64,000 nt of DNA from Ottowia beijingensis (GTDB lineage Bacteria > Pseudomonadota > Gammaproteobacteria > Burkholderiales > Burkholderiaceae_C). Location of the stretch: contig NZ_JACCKX010000001.1 of NCBI RefSeq assembly GCF_013423955.1, positions 2,790,001-2,854,000 of the forward strand, written 5' to 3'. Of the stretch, positions 8,440 to 18,443 are shown piece by piece. The position numbers were made by a program, and so were the translations under genes. Position 1 is the first letter of the stretch. Each line of letters begins with the position of its first letter. The notes beneath the pieces are model-generated. The model was not told the origin of the DNA and did not search any database. It worked only from the letters and a program-made list of their open reading frames with translations.

Positions 8440-9669
8440 ATGAGTGACACCACCACCGAGACCTCGAAAATCATTCACCTTGCGCTGCAGGGCGGCGGCG
8501 CGCACGGCGCCTTCACCTGGGGCGTGCTGGACGCCCTGCTGATGGACGGCCGGCTGCGGCCCTCCGGCATCAGCGGCACCAGCGCGGGCGCCGTCAACGC
8601 CGTGGCGCTGGCCCACGGCTGGGCGCAGGCGCAGGCCGAGCGGCAGGACCCGTACGAAGGCGCCCGTGCGGCGCTGGCCCGCGTGTGGATGCGGGTGATG
8701 GAGCTGGGCGCCGCCAGCGAAAGCACCGCGCGCCTGACCCGGCTGATGATGGGCGCGCTGCCCGGCGCGCTGACGCGCTTTTCGCCCTATCAGACCAACC
8801 CGCTCGACATCAACCCGCTGCGCCAGCTGATCGAGCGCGAGATCGACTTCGACCGCCTGGGCCGGCTGCGCTCGCTGCGCGTGTACGTGGCCGCCACCGA
8901 CGTGGAAACCGGTCGCGCCGAAATCTTCAGCGGCAAGCGCCTGACCGCGCAGGCGGTGATGGCCTCGGCCTGCCTGCCGCAGCTGTTCCAGGCGCCCGAG
9001 ATCGACGGCAAGACCTACTGGGACGGCGGCTATTCGGCCAACCCGGCGCTCGGCCCGCTGGTGGCGCTGGGCGACTCCAGCGACATCCTGCTGGTGCAGA
9101 TCAACCCGCTGCGGCGCGCCGGCAAGCCCACCTCGGCGGCCGAGATCACCGACCGCGCCAACGACCTGACCTTCAACGCCAGCCTGATCGCGCAGATGCG
9201 CACCATCGCGCTCGTCAACGAGCTTGTGGCCAGCGGCGTGGCGCGCGAGGGGCTGAAGCCCGTGCACATGCACCGCATCGACGGCGGCGCGGCGCTGGCC
9301 GGGATGCCGGCCTCCAGCAAGGTGACGCCGCAGCGCGCCACGCTGGAGAAGCTGTTCGAGCTGGGGCAGGAGAGCGCCAAGCGCTGGCTCAAGCGCAGCT
9401 TCGACGCCGTGGGCGTCAAGAGCAGCATCAACCTGCAGCGCGACTACGGCGACCCGCTGAAGCTGGAGTTCGAGCCGGCCGCCGATGCCGACGCCGAAGA
9501 CCCCGATGGCGATGCGGCGCTGACGCATTTTCTGTGGTCGACCGAGGAGCAGGCGCACGCCGCCAGCACCGCGGCCGCCGCCACCGAGCGGGCCGTGCGC
9601 GCGGCCAACGGGCTGGCGGACCCGCCAGCCGCGGAAGGCGATGCACCCACGGCCGCGGCGCCAGCCTGA
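8440..9669 (+). CDS. Patatin-like phospholipase family protein
   Basis: The 409-residue product shows the patatin pattern: oxyanion loop GGGAHGAF near residue 18, nucleophile motif GTSAGA near 46, and the catalytic aspartate in DGGYSANP near 195. Such enzymes are Ser/Asp-dyad acyl hydrolases acting on phospholipids or other acyl esters. There is no signal peptide, so it should act in the cytoplasm or at the inner membrane. The last 60 or so residues are Ala/Asp/Glu-rich and look disordered. I start at 8440 (MSDTTTE) rather than 8422 because the domain begins soon after; both lack a clear ribosome site. The substrate cannot be told from sequence. Confidence 0.85.
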   Translation: MSDTTTETSKIIHLALQGGGAHGAFTWGVLDALLMDGRLRPSGISGTSAGAVNAVALAHGWAQAQAERQDPYEGARAALARVWMRVMELGAASESTARLTRLMMGALPGALTRFSPYQTNPLDINPLRQLIEREIDFDRLGRLRSLRVYVAATDVETGRAEIFSGKRLTAQAVMASACLPQLFQAPEIDGKTYWDGGYSANPALGPLVALGDSSDILLVQINPLRRAGKPTSAAEITDRANDLTFNASLIAQMRTIALVNELVASGVAREGLKPVHMHRIDGGAALAGMPASSKVTPQRATLEKLFELGQESAKRWLKRSFDAVGVKSSINLQRDYGDPLKLEFEPAADADAEDPDGDAALTHFLWSTEEQAHAASTAAAATERAVRAANGLADPPAAEGDAPTAAAPA

Positions 9670-9727
9670 GCGCGCTGCGCCGCCTAGAATCGAAGGCTTG
9701 CATCCGGGTGCTGGTTGCTTCATTAAA

Positions 9728-9770
9728 GATAGCTGTCAGCGCCCGTCCCATAAGCGCTGGAGCCCGATTT
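9728..9770 (+). repeat. Dispersed element abutting a TTG start
   Basis: GATAGCTGTCAGCGCCCG, then CATAAGCGCTGGAGCCCGAT and TT. The inner parts CAGCGC and GCGCTG can pair. Its right end overlaps the first two bases of the TTG start of the truncated haemoglobin gene. Confidence 0.75.
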
Positions 9771-10161
9771 GACTCAAGAAACCGACACCGCCACGCCGTT
9801 CGACTGGATCGGCGGCGAGCCGGCGGTGCGTGCGCTGGTCGAGCGCTTCTACGACCTGATGGACCTGGAGCCGCAATACGCCGCCGTGCGCGCCACCCAC
9901 GGCAGCACGCTGGATGACGCGCGGCAGAAGCTGTTCTGGTTCCTGTGCGGCTGGCTCGGCGGGCCCGATCACTACATCGAACGCTTCGGCCACCCGCGCC
10001 TGCGCATGCGCCACCTGCCGTTCGCCATCGGCATCCGCGAGCGCGACGAATGGGTGCTGTGCATGGACCAGGCGATGCGCGAAACCGGCGTCGACGATGC
10101 GCTGCGCCAGCGCCTGAACCAGAGCTTCTTCCAGACGGCGGACTTCATGCGGAACAGATGA
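9769..10161 (+). CDS. Group II truncated haemoglobin
   Basis: The 130-residue product has the group II truncated globin signature: IGGEPAVRALVERFYDLM at the N-terminus, LFWFLCGWLGGPDHY in the middle, and GHPRLRMRHLPFAIG, where a histidine would be the proximal heme ligand. Then come WVLCMDQA and MRNR at the C-terminus. Such globins bind O2 or NO and are linked to NO or peroxide defence. The only start compatible with full length is TTG at 9769. The preceding bases belong to a dispersed repeat and give no Shine-Dalgarno site, so translation is probably weak or the start lies nearby. Its partners are not evident; the next gene is an MFS transporter. Confidence 0.92.
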   Translation: MTQETDTATPFDWIGGEPAVRALVERFYDLMDLEPQYAAVRATHGSTLDDARQKLFWFLCGWLGGPDHYIERFGHPRLRMRHLPFAIGIRERDEWVLCMDQAMRETGVDDALRQRLNQSFFQTADFMRNR

Positions 10162-10217
10162 CATCGCCGCTGAGTCGCCTGCGGCGCCACGTGCTCGTCC
10201 CTGCGGACGCCTTCGTG

Positions 10218-10243
10218 TTGTGGGAGCGGGCTTGCCCGCGATG
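10218..10243 (+). repeat. REP-like palindrome, GCGGGCTTGCCCGC type
   Basis: TGTGGGAGCGGGCTTGCCCG followed by CGATG, with the self-complementary core GCGGGCTTGCCCGC. It is closely similar to the REP sequences of fluorescent pseudomonads. Other copies occur near 11.7, 25.6, 36.9 and 37.0 kb. Confidence 0.8.
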
Positions 10244-10303
10244 CAGCGCTCGCGCACCGCGCGTGAGTCATCACCGTCAAGGCCGGTTCCACCGCAACTT
10301 GCC

Positions 10304-11543
10304 ATGAGCGACCCAGCCGCACCGAAGCCACCCAGCGCCTGGTGGAGCCTGGCCGTCACCACCGCCATCCAGGCCATGGTGTCGATGGCGCTGCTCACGC
10401 TGCCGGCCATGGCGCCCGTGGCGGCGCAGGGCTGGGCGTGCCGCCCGCGCTGGTGGGTGCCTACGTGGCGCTGTGCTATCTGGCGGCCATGCTGTCCAGC
10501 CTGATCGGTGGCACGCTGGTGCGGCGCCTGGGGGCCATCCGCGTGAGCCAGCTCGGGCTGGCGCTGTGCGCCATCGGCCTGCTGCTGTGCGCCGTGCCCT
10601 GGCTGCCGGCGGTGGCGCTGGGCGCGCTCTGCATCGGCGCGGGCTACGGGCCGATCACGCCGGCCAGCTCGCACCTGCTGGCGCTCACCACGCCGGCGCA
10701 CCGCATGGCGCTGGTGTTCTCAATCAAGCAGACTGGCGTGCCTGCGGGCGGCATGCTGGCGGGTGCGCTGGTGCCGGGGCTGTCGCTGTGGCTCGGCTGG
10801 CAGGGCACGCTGGCCGTGGTGGCGGGGTGTGCGCGGTGTGCGCCGTGCTGTCGCAGCCGCTGCGCGCGGCGCTGGATGCCGACCGCCAGCCCAGCCAGGC
10901 GCTGGCACTGGGCGCGCTGTTCAGGCCGGTGGGCATGGTGCTGGGGCACCGCTCGCTGGCCGTGCTGGCGGCGTGCTCGTTCCTGTTCTCGGCGGTGCAG
11001 GTGTCGGTGACGGCGTACATGGTCACCTACCTGAACGGGTCGCTGGGCATGACGCTGCTGGCCGCGGGCGCGGCGCTGTCGGTGTCGCAGCTGGCCGGCG
11101 TGGTCGGCCGCATCGCCTGGGGCGCCGTGGCCGACCGCGGCCTGGGGCCGCGCAACACGCTGATGCTGCTGGCCGTGCTGATGATCGTGGGCAGCGTGCT
11201 GACGGCGCTGCTGCAGCCGGGCTGGCCGACGGCGCTGATCTGGGCCATCGTTGCGCTGCTGGGTGCCTCGGCCATCGGCTGGAACGGCGTGTACCTGGCC
11301 ACCGTGGCACGCCAGGCGCCGCCGGGGCAGGCGGCCACGGCCACGGGCGGCACGCTGATGTTCACCTTCATGGGCGTGGTGCTGGGCTCGCCGGCATTCG
11401 GTGCGCTGGCGGGCTTCAGCGGCAGCTACCGCCTCGCCTTCGCCGCGCTGGCGCTGCCGGCGGCACTGGCCTTGGGGCTGCTGCTGTGGCGGGCGAGGCA
11501 GGTGCGGCGCGAGGCGGCGCTGCAAGCCCCGGAGGCTGCCTAA
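10304..11543 (+). CDS. MFS transporter, two apparent frameshifts
   Basis: Joined across two breaks, this is a 12-helix major facilitator of about 413 residues. It has an N-terminal block (SLAVTTAIQAMVSMALLTLP), the conserved loop (GGTLVRRLGAIR) after helix 2, and a C-terminal half ending in LALGLLLWRARQVRREA. The first break is at the GGG at 10429-10431, where one extra G gives AAQGLGVPPALVGAYV. The second is at the GGGG at 10824-10827, where one extra G gives VVAGGVCAVCAVL. Both are single missing bases in G runs and are probably sequencing errors. It resembles the sugar/organic-anion exporters of the CynX/NarK type, but no substrate can be assigned. Confidence 0.8.
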
Positions 11544-11597
11544 TAACCTGGTCATCCAGAAGTCTCATTCCATTTCCAATTCAATGCGTCAATCACC

Positions 11598-11640
11598 GTC
11601 ATCCCGGCGAAGGCCGGATTCCGGCTTGCGCCGGAATGAC
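11598..11640. repeat. Imperfect palindrome GTCATCCCGGCGAAGGCCGG
   Basis: GTCATCCCGGCGAAGGCCGG and CCGGCTTGCGCCGGAATGAC form a long hairpin with a short ATT loop. Elements of the form GTCATTCCCGCGAAAGCGGG are scattered in many proteobacteria; this looks like one of them. Confidence 0.75.
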
Positions 11641-11697
11641 GAGCTATTGCAGCCTTGATCTGGAATTGAATCAGATGACGCGCGGGCTGCATCCGCT

Positions 11698-11774
11698 GTG
11701 TGGGAGCGGGCTTGCCCGCGATGAGGCGTCTCGTCGCAACCAGCGCTTGATCGCGGGCAAGCCCGCTCCTACCA
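11698..11774. repeat. REPIN-like inverted pair of REP palindromes
   Basis: A REP-like copy (GTGTGGGAGCGGGCTTGCCC, then GCGATG) is followed after about 25 bases by a second copy in the opposite orientation (GATCGCGGGCAAGCCCGCTC). Two REPs in inverted order form the doublet called a REPIN in Pseudomonas. No RAYT transposase gene is in this window. Confidence 0.75.
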
Positions 11775-11804
11775 CGCTGCCTGAGGTCGGTTGCTAATCA
11801 AAAT

Positions 11805-11850
11805 AAATAGCTGCCAGCGCTTGCTGGACGGGCGCTGGAGGCCGATTGGG
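11805..11850 (+). repeat. Dispersed element, short form, consensus-like
   Basis: AAATAGCTGCCAGCGCTTGC, then TGGACGGGCGCTGGAGGCCG and ATTGG. This is close to the family consensus. CCAGCGC and GCGCTGG form an inner stem. It ends directly at the Smr gene stop. Confidence 0.8.
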
Positions 11851-12510
11851 CTATGAATCGCTGCGCGGCGCCCGCCCCGCCGCCGCCAGCAGCACCATCA
11901 AGGCCCCCGCGCCGCCTTCCAGCGGCCGGGCCTGCACGTAGGCCAGCACTTCCTTCTTCTGGATCAGCCAGCCGTGCACCTTGGCCTTCAGCACCGGCGC
12001 CTTGCCGGGCGAGCCCAGGCCCTTGCCGTGCACCACGCGCACGCAGCGCAGGCCGGCTTTCGTCGCCTCGCGCAGGAACTGGCCCAGCGCCTCGCGTGCC
12101 GCATCGGTGCGCAGGCCGTGCAGGTCGATCTGTGCCTGCACCGCCCAGTGGCCGCGCCGCAGCTTGGCCGTCACGTCGGGGCCGACGCCGGGGCGGCGAA
12201 AGCTCAGGTGCTCGTCGGTGTGCAGCAGGGTGCTGGTGTCGAACTCGTCGGAAATCGCCTCGCGCAGCGCGGCCTGCTCGTCCAGCACGCGCTGGCGCGG
12301 CTCGGGCGGCGTGGGCGCGGGCGCATGCACCACGCGCCCGTGCGCGCGCAGCGGCTGCGTGGGGCCGATGGCGCGGGCGAACAGGTTCTGCTCGGCCTGC
12401 GCCCGCTTCGCCGCCGCGGCGCGCGCGGCGGCTTCCTCGGCGGCGCGGGCTTCGGCCTCGGCCAGGCGGGCGCGGATGGCCTTCAGCTCCTGGAACGATT
12501 TCACCTTCAT
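11851..12510 (-). CDS. Smr domain protein
   Basis: From the ATG at 12510 the product is 219 residues. An Ala/Arg/Glu-rich coiled-coil N-terminus (residues 5-45) is followed by a C-terminal Smr domain. That domain has the IDLHGLRTDAAREAL motif, the VRVVHGKGLGSP turn and LKAKVHGWL. Smr domains are nicking or nucleic-acid-binding modules related to the C-terminus of MutS2. Free-standing proteobacterial versions are poorly characterised. A start three codons earlier, at 12519, is equally possible. It is followed by a repeat-rich spacer and lies 134 bases downstream of radC on the same strand. Confidence 0.85.
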   Translation of the reverse strand: MKVKSFQELKAIRARLAEAEARAAEEAAARAAAAKRAQAEQNLFARAIGPTQPLRAHGRVVHAPAPTPPEPRQRVLDEQAALREAISDEFDTSTLLHTDEHLSFRRPGVGPDVTAKLRRGHWAVQAQIDLHGLRTDAAREALGQFLREATKAGLRCVRVVHGKGLGSPGKAPVLKAKVHGWLIQKKEVLAYVQARPLEGGAGALMVLLAAAGRAPRSDS

Positions 12511-12644
12511 CTCCGGCATCCGCAGGATGCACGCCGCTCGACTGAACCGCTGGCCGCGGAGCAGGCCGCGCCAGAACGCCGTGGCCGGACCTGCGCCGAC
12601 CAGTGGCGTTGTCCCCTGGGGAAGCCGCGCAGCGGCACAGGGGG

Positions 12645-13322
12645 TCATATGAGGCCTTTCTCGGCCATCGACAACGCCTGGCCCGGCGCCACGATCACAT
12701 GGTCGAGCACGCGCACGTCGATCAGCGCCAGCGCGCTTTTCAGGTTCTGCGTGATCGCCTCGTCGGCGCGGCTGGGCTGCACGCCGCCGCTGGGGTGGTT
12801 GTGCGCCAGGATCACCGCCGCCGCGTGGTGGTGCAGCGCGCGCAGCGCCACCTCGCGCGGGTACACGCTGGTCTGCGTGAGCGTGCCGCGAAACAGCTCC
12901 TCCAGCGCGATCAGCTTGTGCTGCGCATCGAGAAACAGCACGGCGAACACCTCGTGCGGGCGCGCCGCCAGGTGCAGTTGCAGGTAGTCCTTCACGGCGG
13001 CGGCTGAGTCGAACGCGGCGCGCTCCTTCAGCTGCTCGGCCAGCGCGCGGCGTGCCAGCTCCAGCACGGCCATCAGCTCGGCGCGCTTGGCGCTGCCGCC
13101 CAGGCCTTTCACGCGCTTCAGGTCGTCGGCGCCCGCGTGCAGCAGGCCGGCGATGCCGCCGAATGTTTGCAGCACCTCCTGCGCCATCTGCAGCACGCCG
13201 CGCCCGGCGGTGCCGGTGCGCAGCAGCAGCGCCAGCAGCTCGGCATCGCTCAGCGCGCCGGGGCCGCGGGCCAGCAGCTTCTCGCGCGGACGCGCATCGG
13301 CGGGAAGGTCTTTGAGCGACAT
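12645..13322 (-). CDS. radC: RadC/YeeS-type JAB domain protein
   Basis: The 225-residue product has an N-terminal helix-hairpin-helix region ([17 protein letters not shown], then [18 protein letters not shown]). The JAB/MPN metalloprotease fold follows, with [11 protein letters not shown] and the zinc motif [14 protein letters not shown], including the final aspartate. RadC was once called a DNA repair protein, but its role is not firmly established. The length is normal for the family. It is divergent from fkpB; the 70-base gap carries a possible -10 box TACAAT at 13348-13353 for the fkpB direction. Confidence 0.93.
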   Translation of the reverse strand: MSLKDLPADARPREKLLARGPGALSDAELLALLLRTGTAGRGVLQMAQEVLQTFGGIAGLLHAGADDLKRVKGLGGSAKRAELMAVLELARRALAEQLKERAAFDSAAAVKDYLQLHLAARPHEVFAVLFLDAQHKLIALEELFRGTLTQTSVYPREVALRALHHHAAAVILAHNHPSGGVQPSRADEAITQNLKSALALIDVRVLDHVIVAPGQALSMAEKGLI

Positions 13323-13392
13323 GCGGGCAGCGGGGCAGGGCGGTTTCTACAATCGGGGCAGTTTATCTGGGGCAGTCTGCCCACCCCATGGC

Positions 13393-13836
13393 ATGAGCGT
13401 CGTCGAACCCGGTTCCTTTCTCACCCTGCATTACCGCCTGGCCGGCCCGCAGGGCGATGTCGTCAACACCTTCGGCGGCAAGCCGGCCACGCTGTCGCTG
13501 GGCGCGGGCGAGCTGTCGCCCGTGGTCGAGCAGCGCCTGGTCGGCCTGGCCGAGGGCGCGCGCGCCGCGTTCGACATCCCCGCGGGCGAGGCCTTTGGCG
13601 AGCGCAACCCCGACATGATCCAGTGGCTGGCGCGCAAGGAGCTGGACGCCATGGGCGACCCGCAGGAGCGCTATGCCGTGGGCGACGTGATCCACCTGCC
13701 GACGCCCGACGGCCAGGGCCAGTTCGCCGCCGTGGTGCAGGCGGTGCGTGACGATGGCGCGTTGCGGCTCGACTTCAACCACCCGCTGGCGGGGCAGCCC
13801 GTCACCTTCGAAGTCGAAGTGATCGGAATCCTCTGA
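13393..13836 (+). CDS. fkpB: FKBP-type peptidyl-prolyl isomerase, SlpA/FkpB type
   Basis: The 147-residue product opens [21 protein letters not shown] and continues with [13 protein letters not shown], the insert-in-flap [20 protein letters not shown], and [13 protein letters not shown]. This is the compact cytoplasmic SlpA-like FKBP, a proline isomerase and chaperone. The start at 13393 follows another ATG at 13388 in a different frame; the chosen one begins exactly where the domain does. Its stop overlaps the ispH start (TGATG), matching the fkpB-ispH order known in E. coli. Confidence 0.93.
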   Translation: MSVVEPGSFLTLHYRLAGPQGDVVNTFGGKPATLSLGAGELSPVVEQRLVGLAEGARAAFDIPAGEAFGERNPDMIQWLARKELDAMGDPQERYAVGDVIHLPTPDGQGQFAAVVQAVRDDGALRLDFNHPLAGQPVTFEVEVIGIL

Positions 13837-14804
13837 TGAAACCCTCTGAAGTTTTGCTGGCCGAGCCGCGCGGCTTCTGCGCCGGCGTTGACCGCGCCAT
13901 CGAGATCGTCGAGCGCGCCCTGGCCAAGTTCGGCGCGCCGATCTACGTGCGCCACGAGATCGTGCACAACACCTATGTGGTGAACGACCTCAAGGCCAAG
14001 GGCGCGATCTTCATCGAAGCGCTGGCCGACGTGCCGCCGGGCGCCACGCTGGTGTTCAGCGCGCACGGTGTGCCCAAGTCGGTCGAGCGCGAAGCCGAGC
14101 AGCGCGGTTTTCGCGTGTTCGACGCCACCTGCCCGCTGGTCAGCAAGGTGCACGTCGAGGTGGCCAAGCTGCACCGCGAGGGCTACGAATTCATCATGAT
14201 CGGCCACAAGGGCCACCCCGAGGTGGAAGGCACCATGGGCCAGCTCGACAGCGGCATCCACCTGGTGGAAGACGTGGCCGACGTGGCGCGCATCCAGCCC
14301 GCGCAGACCGACAAGCTGGCCGTGGTGACGCAGACCACGCTGAGCGTGGACGACGCGGCCGACATCACGGCGGCGGTGAAGGCGCGCTTTCCGCACGTGC
14401 GCGAGCCCAAGCAGCAGGACATCTGCTACGCCACGCAGAACCGGCAGGACGCGGTGAAGCTGATGTCGAAAGCGGTCGACGTGGTCATCGTCGTCGGCAG
14501 TCCCACCAGCAGCAACAGCAACCGCCTGCGCGAGGTGGCGCTGAAGCTGGGCACCGACGCCTACATGGTCGACAGCGCCGAGGAGCTGCGGGCCGAGTGG
14601 ATCGAAGGCAAGACGCGCATCGGCCTCACGGCCGGCGCCTCGGCGCCCGACATCCTGGTGCAGCAGGTCATCGAGCGGCTGCGCGCGCTGGGCGCGCTGT
14701 CGGTGCGCAAGCTTGATGGCGTGGAGGAAACCATCAAGTTCCCGCTGCCCAAGGGCCTGAAGCTGGACGATGCGGGTGAATCCAGCCTGGGGCATCTGAG
14801 CTGA
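13836..14804 (+). CDS. ispH: 4-hydroxy-3-methylbut-2-enyl diphosphate reductase IspH
   Basis: The 322-residue enzyme performs the last step of the MEP isoprenoid pathway, reducing HMBPP to IPP and DMAPP with a [4Fe-4S] cluster. The three cluster cysteines are visible in [12 protein letters not shown] (near residue 14), [11 protein letters not shown] (near 97) and [10 protein letters not shown] (near 197). Other landmarks are the substrate histidines in RHEIVHN and SAHGVPKSV and the motif [11 protein letters not shown]. It is translationally coupled to fkpB by a one-base overlap. Two further MEP enzymes, IspD and IspF, are encoded at 56.3-57.5 kb. The frame is intact. Confidence 0.97.
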   Translation: MKPSEVLLAEPRGFCAGVDRAIEIVERALAKFGAPIYVRHEIVHNTYVVNDLKAKGAIFIEALADVPPGATLVFSAHGVPKSVEREAEQRGFRVFDATCPLVSKVHVEVAKLHREGYEFIMIGHKGHPEVEGTMGQLDSGIHLVEDVADVARIQPAQTDKLAVVTQTTLSVDDAADITAAVKARFPHVREPKQQDICYATQNRQDAVKLMSKAVDVVIVVGSPTSSNSNRLREVALKLGTDAYMVDSAEELRAEWIEGKTRIGLTAGASAPDILVQQVIERLRALGALSVRKLDGVEETIKFPLPKGLKLDDAGESSLGHLS

Positions 14805-14849
14805 GCCTGGCGCATCCGGCCGTGGGCACTCCAGGCGTCTGAATCAGGC

Positions 14850-14930
14850 GATAGCCATTTGGCGCCATATTGCAGTTTCAAACTGATAGCTGCTTGCGCC
14901 CGATCAATGGGCGCTAGAGCCTGATTCTCG
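14850..14930 (+). repeat. Dispersed element, intermediate form
   Basis: A long copy runs from ATAGCCATTTGGCGC through GATAGCTGCTTGCGCCCG to GGGCGCTAGAGCCTGATTCT. TGCGCCCGATCAATGGGCGC forms a hairpin. It occupies the gap between ispH and serS. Confidence 0.75.
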
Positions 14931-15026
14931 TATACAAAAAATCTGCAAGATCCCCCTTGTTGGACCCTGCCTTGCGCCATGGTGCCAGCGGCCCCGCACC
15001 GGCGGGGCACGCCGGCGGGCGCCACC

Positions 15027-15032
15027 TACAAT
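15027..15032 (+). promoter_or_regulatory. Candidate -10 box of serS, near-leaderless
   Basis: TACAAT ends 7 bases before the serS ATG. If used, transcription would start at or within a base or two of the start codon. No good -35 hexamer is seen. Confidence 0.4.
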
Positions 15033-15039
15033 CGCGCCC

Positions 15040-16355
<1,316 letters not shown>

Positions 16356-16362
16356 CTGCTGC

Positions 16363-16368
16363 TAGAAT
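16363..16368 (+). promoter_or_regulatory. -10 box of tRNA-Ser(CGA)
   Basis: TAGAAT followed by GCGCG, 21 bases before the mature tRNA. A GC-rich discriminator after the -10 box is typical of stable-RNA promoters under stringent control. The -35 region, inside the end of serS, is weak. Confidence 0.55.
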
Positions 16369-16389
16369 GCGCGATTCGACACGAAAGCA

Positions 16390-16479
16390 GGAGAGGTGGC
16401 AGAGTGGTCGAATGCGCCGGACTCGAAATCCGGTATACGGTTCTCCGTATCGAGGGTCTGAATCCCTCCTTCTCCGCCA
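16390..16479 (+). tRNA. tRNA-Ser, anticodon CGA
   Basis: This 90-base tRNA has an encoded CCA end. The acceptor stem GGAGAGG pairs with CTTCTCC (one G-T pair). The anticodon loop ACTCGAAAT reads CGA, for UCG serine codons. A long variable arm is expected for serine, and the T arm GAGGGTCTGAATCCCTC is close to standard, with CTG in place of the usual TTC. It is transcribed just after serS. Confidence 0.96.
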
Positions 16480-16492
16480 GCAGTAAGGCAAG

Positions 16493-16525
16493 CCCGCTAC
16501 TCAAAAGGTAGCGGGTTTTGTTTTT
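16493..16525 (+). terminator. Intrinsic terminator after tRNA-Ser(CGA)
   Basis: CCCGCTAC pairs perfectly with GTAGCGGG around a 7-base loop, followed by TTTTGTTTTT. It ends the tRNA transcript and stops it running into the opposing HAD hydrolase gene. Confidence 0.9.
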
Positions 16526-16531
16526 CCGGCC

Positions 16532-17242
16532 TCAGATGCCCAGCAGGCGGCACAGCGCCTGCATGTCCTGCGCCACGGCATGCGGCTGGCCGTCGATGGC
16601 GTCGGGCCAGGCCTCGGCCGTGCGGTTGATCCATGCCAGCTGCATGCCCGCGGCCAAGGCACCCGCGCCGTCCAGGTGGGCGTCGTCGCCGATGTGCAGC
16701 ACCGCGCTCTCGGGTACGCCGGCGGCCTGGGCGGCGGCGGTGAAGATGCGGCGGTCGGGCTTGCCGACGCCGAACTGGGCGGCGCTGATGGCAGCGTGGA
16801 AGTGCTGGCCGATGCCGATGCGGTGCACGTCGGCGTTGCCGTTGGAGAGGGCGACCACCGGATAGCGCGCGCTCAAGGCCTGCAGCGCAGGCAGCGCATC
16901 GTCGAACAGCGTGACCTGCTGGCGCGCGTCGAAGAACACCTCGAAGGCCGGCTCGGCCAGCGCCGGGTCGTCGCCGGCCCAGTGCAGCAGCTGGCGGATG
17001 GCTTCGCGCCGCATCACGGCCAGGTCGTGCGTCTGATCGGGCCTGCTGATCTGCACCTGCTGGCGTGCGCGGTGCGATGTCTCCTTGTCGCGCGCCAGGG
17101 CGGCGGTGCGCGGGGCTTGGGTGTCCAGCCAGGCGCGCAGCACATCCTCGGCGCGGTGGATGGTGGGCCACACGGGCCACAGCGTGTCGTCCAGATCAAG
17201 CGTGATGGCGCGGATGCGGGACACGTCCAGCTGATGGGTCAT
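16532..17242 (-). CDS. HAD-superfamily hydrolase
   Basis: The 236-residue product carries the HAD motifs in order: DLDDTLW (nucleophile Asp, residues about 13-19), VALSNGN (motif II), the lysine in FGVGKPDRRIF (motif III) and HIGDDAHLDGAGALAAG (motif IV). Its helical cap after motif I puts it in subfamily IA, like YigB or N-acylneuraminate phosphatases. The substrate is probably a small phosphorylated metabolite. The ATG at 17242 sits 16 bases before the first motif begins in protein terms. It is divergent from hemH with only 41 bases between the start codons. Confidence 0.85.
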   Translation of the reverse strand: MTHQLDVSRIRAITLDLDDTLWPVWPTIHRAEDVLRAWLDTQAPRTAALARDKETSHRARQQVQISRPDQTHDLAVMRREAIRQLLHWAGDDPALAEPAFEVFFDARQQVTLFDDALPALQALSARYPVVALSNGNADVHRIGIGQHFHAAISAAQFGVGKPDRRIFTAAAQAAGVPESAVLHIGDDAHLDGAGALAAGMQLAWINRTAEAWPDAIDGQPHAVAQDMQALCRLLGI

Positions 17243-17283
17243 GCGGGCAAACGGTGGTCGACGGGCATGACCGAGAATAGCGC

Positions 17284-18374
17284 ATGCGTTTTCGACCTGA
17301 ACCGGCCCACCAGCATGGCCAGCCGGCGCGCACCGGCGTGCTGCTGTGCAACCTGGGCACCCCCGACGAACCCACGGCCGCGGCCACGCGGCGCTATCTA
17401 GCCGAGTTTCTGAGCGACCCGCGCGTGGTGGAGATCCCGCCCGCGGCCTGAAGCCGATCCTGCATGGCGTGATCCTGCGCACGCGGCCGGCCAAATCGGC
17501 CGCCAAGTATCAGCAGATCTGGCTGCCCGAGGGCTCGCCGCTGATGGTGTGGAGCCGCAAGCAGTCGACGATGCTGCGCGGCTACCTGGGCGAGCGCGGA
17601 CACAGCGTGAGCGTGCGGCTGGCGATGCGCTACGGCAACCCGTCCATCGCGTCGCAGCTCGATGAACTGAAGGCACGCGGCTGCACCCGCATCCTGGTGG
17701 TGCCGCTGTACCCGCAGTATTCGGGTACCACCACGGCCAGCGTGATCGACGCCGTGGGCGCCTGGGCGCGCGGCGTGCGGCACGTGCCCGAACTGCGCTT
17801 CGTCAACCGCTTTCACGACGACCCGGGCTACATTCGCGCGCTGACCCGCGTGATGCACCAGCACTGGCAGGCGCACGGCCGGCCCGACAAGCTGGTGATG
17901 AGCTTTCACGGCGTGCCCGAACGCACGCTGACGCTGGGCGACCCCTACCACTGCGAATGCCTGAAGACCGCCCGCCTGCTGGCCGAGCGGCTGGCGCTGA
18001 AGGACGGCGAGTGGGTGGTGAGCTTTCAGTCGCGCTTCGGCAAGGCGAAATGGCTGGAGCCGGCCACGCAGACGGTGCTGGAGCAACTGGGCCGTGCCGG
18101 CACGCAGCGCGTGGACGTGGTGTGCCCCGGCTTCGTGGCCGACTGCCTGGAGACGCTGGAGGAGATCGCCATTGAAGGGCGCGATGCCTTCAAGGCCGCG
18201 GGTGGGCAGGAGTTTCACTACGTGCCCTGCCTGAACGACAACCCCACCTGGCTGGCAGCGCTGGCGGAGATCGTGCAGGACCACCTGCAGGGCTGGCCGA
18301 CGCGCGGTGCCGATCAAGCCGCCGAAGCCGCCGCCACGCGCGAGCGTGCACTGGCGGCCGGGGCCAAGGCGTGA
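17284..18374 (+). CDS. hemH: Ferrochelatase HemH, apparent frameshift
   Basis: Ferrochelatase inserts Fe2+ into protoporphyrin IX, the last step of heme synthesis. The N-terminal frame gives [14 protein letters not shown] and [14 protein letters not shown], then stops at a TGA at 17449. Adding one G there gives a tryptophan and continues into [22 protein letters not shown] sequence. The rest is standard: [27 protein letters not shown] with the catalytic histidine, [34 protein letters not shown] and the C-terminal PCLND. The restored length is about 363 residues. A GAGAAT hexamer ends 5 bases before the ATG and would give a leaderless mRNA. Confidence 0.92.
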
Positions 18375-18391
18375 TCAGTTTGCTATATCAA

Positions 18392-18440
18392 CAATAGCTG
18401 CTGGCGCTTGCTGCATGCGCGCTGAAGCCCGATTTCATTC
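18392..18440 (+). repeat. Dispersed element, short form
   Basis: CAATAGCTGCTGGCGCTTGC, then TGCATGCGCGCTGAAGCCCG and ATTTCATTC. It lies between the converging hemH and alpha/beta hydrolase genes. Confidence 0.75.
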
Positions 18441-18443
18441 AAA

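Larger units (their letters stand above)
11544..11850. other. 307-base intergenic region made of three repeat types
   Basis: No gene is visible between the MFS transporter and the Smr gene, which converge. The region holds an imperfect hairpin at 11598-11640, an inverted pair of REP-like palindromes at 11698-11774, and a short dispersed element at 11805-11850 that ends at the Smr stop codon. The paired structures could terminate transcription from both sides. Confidence 0.7.
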
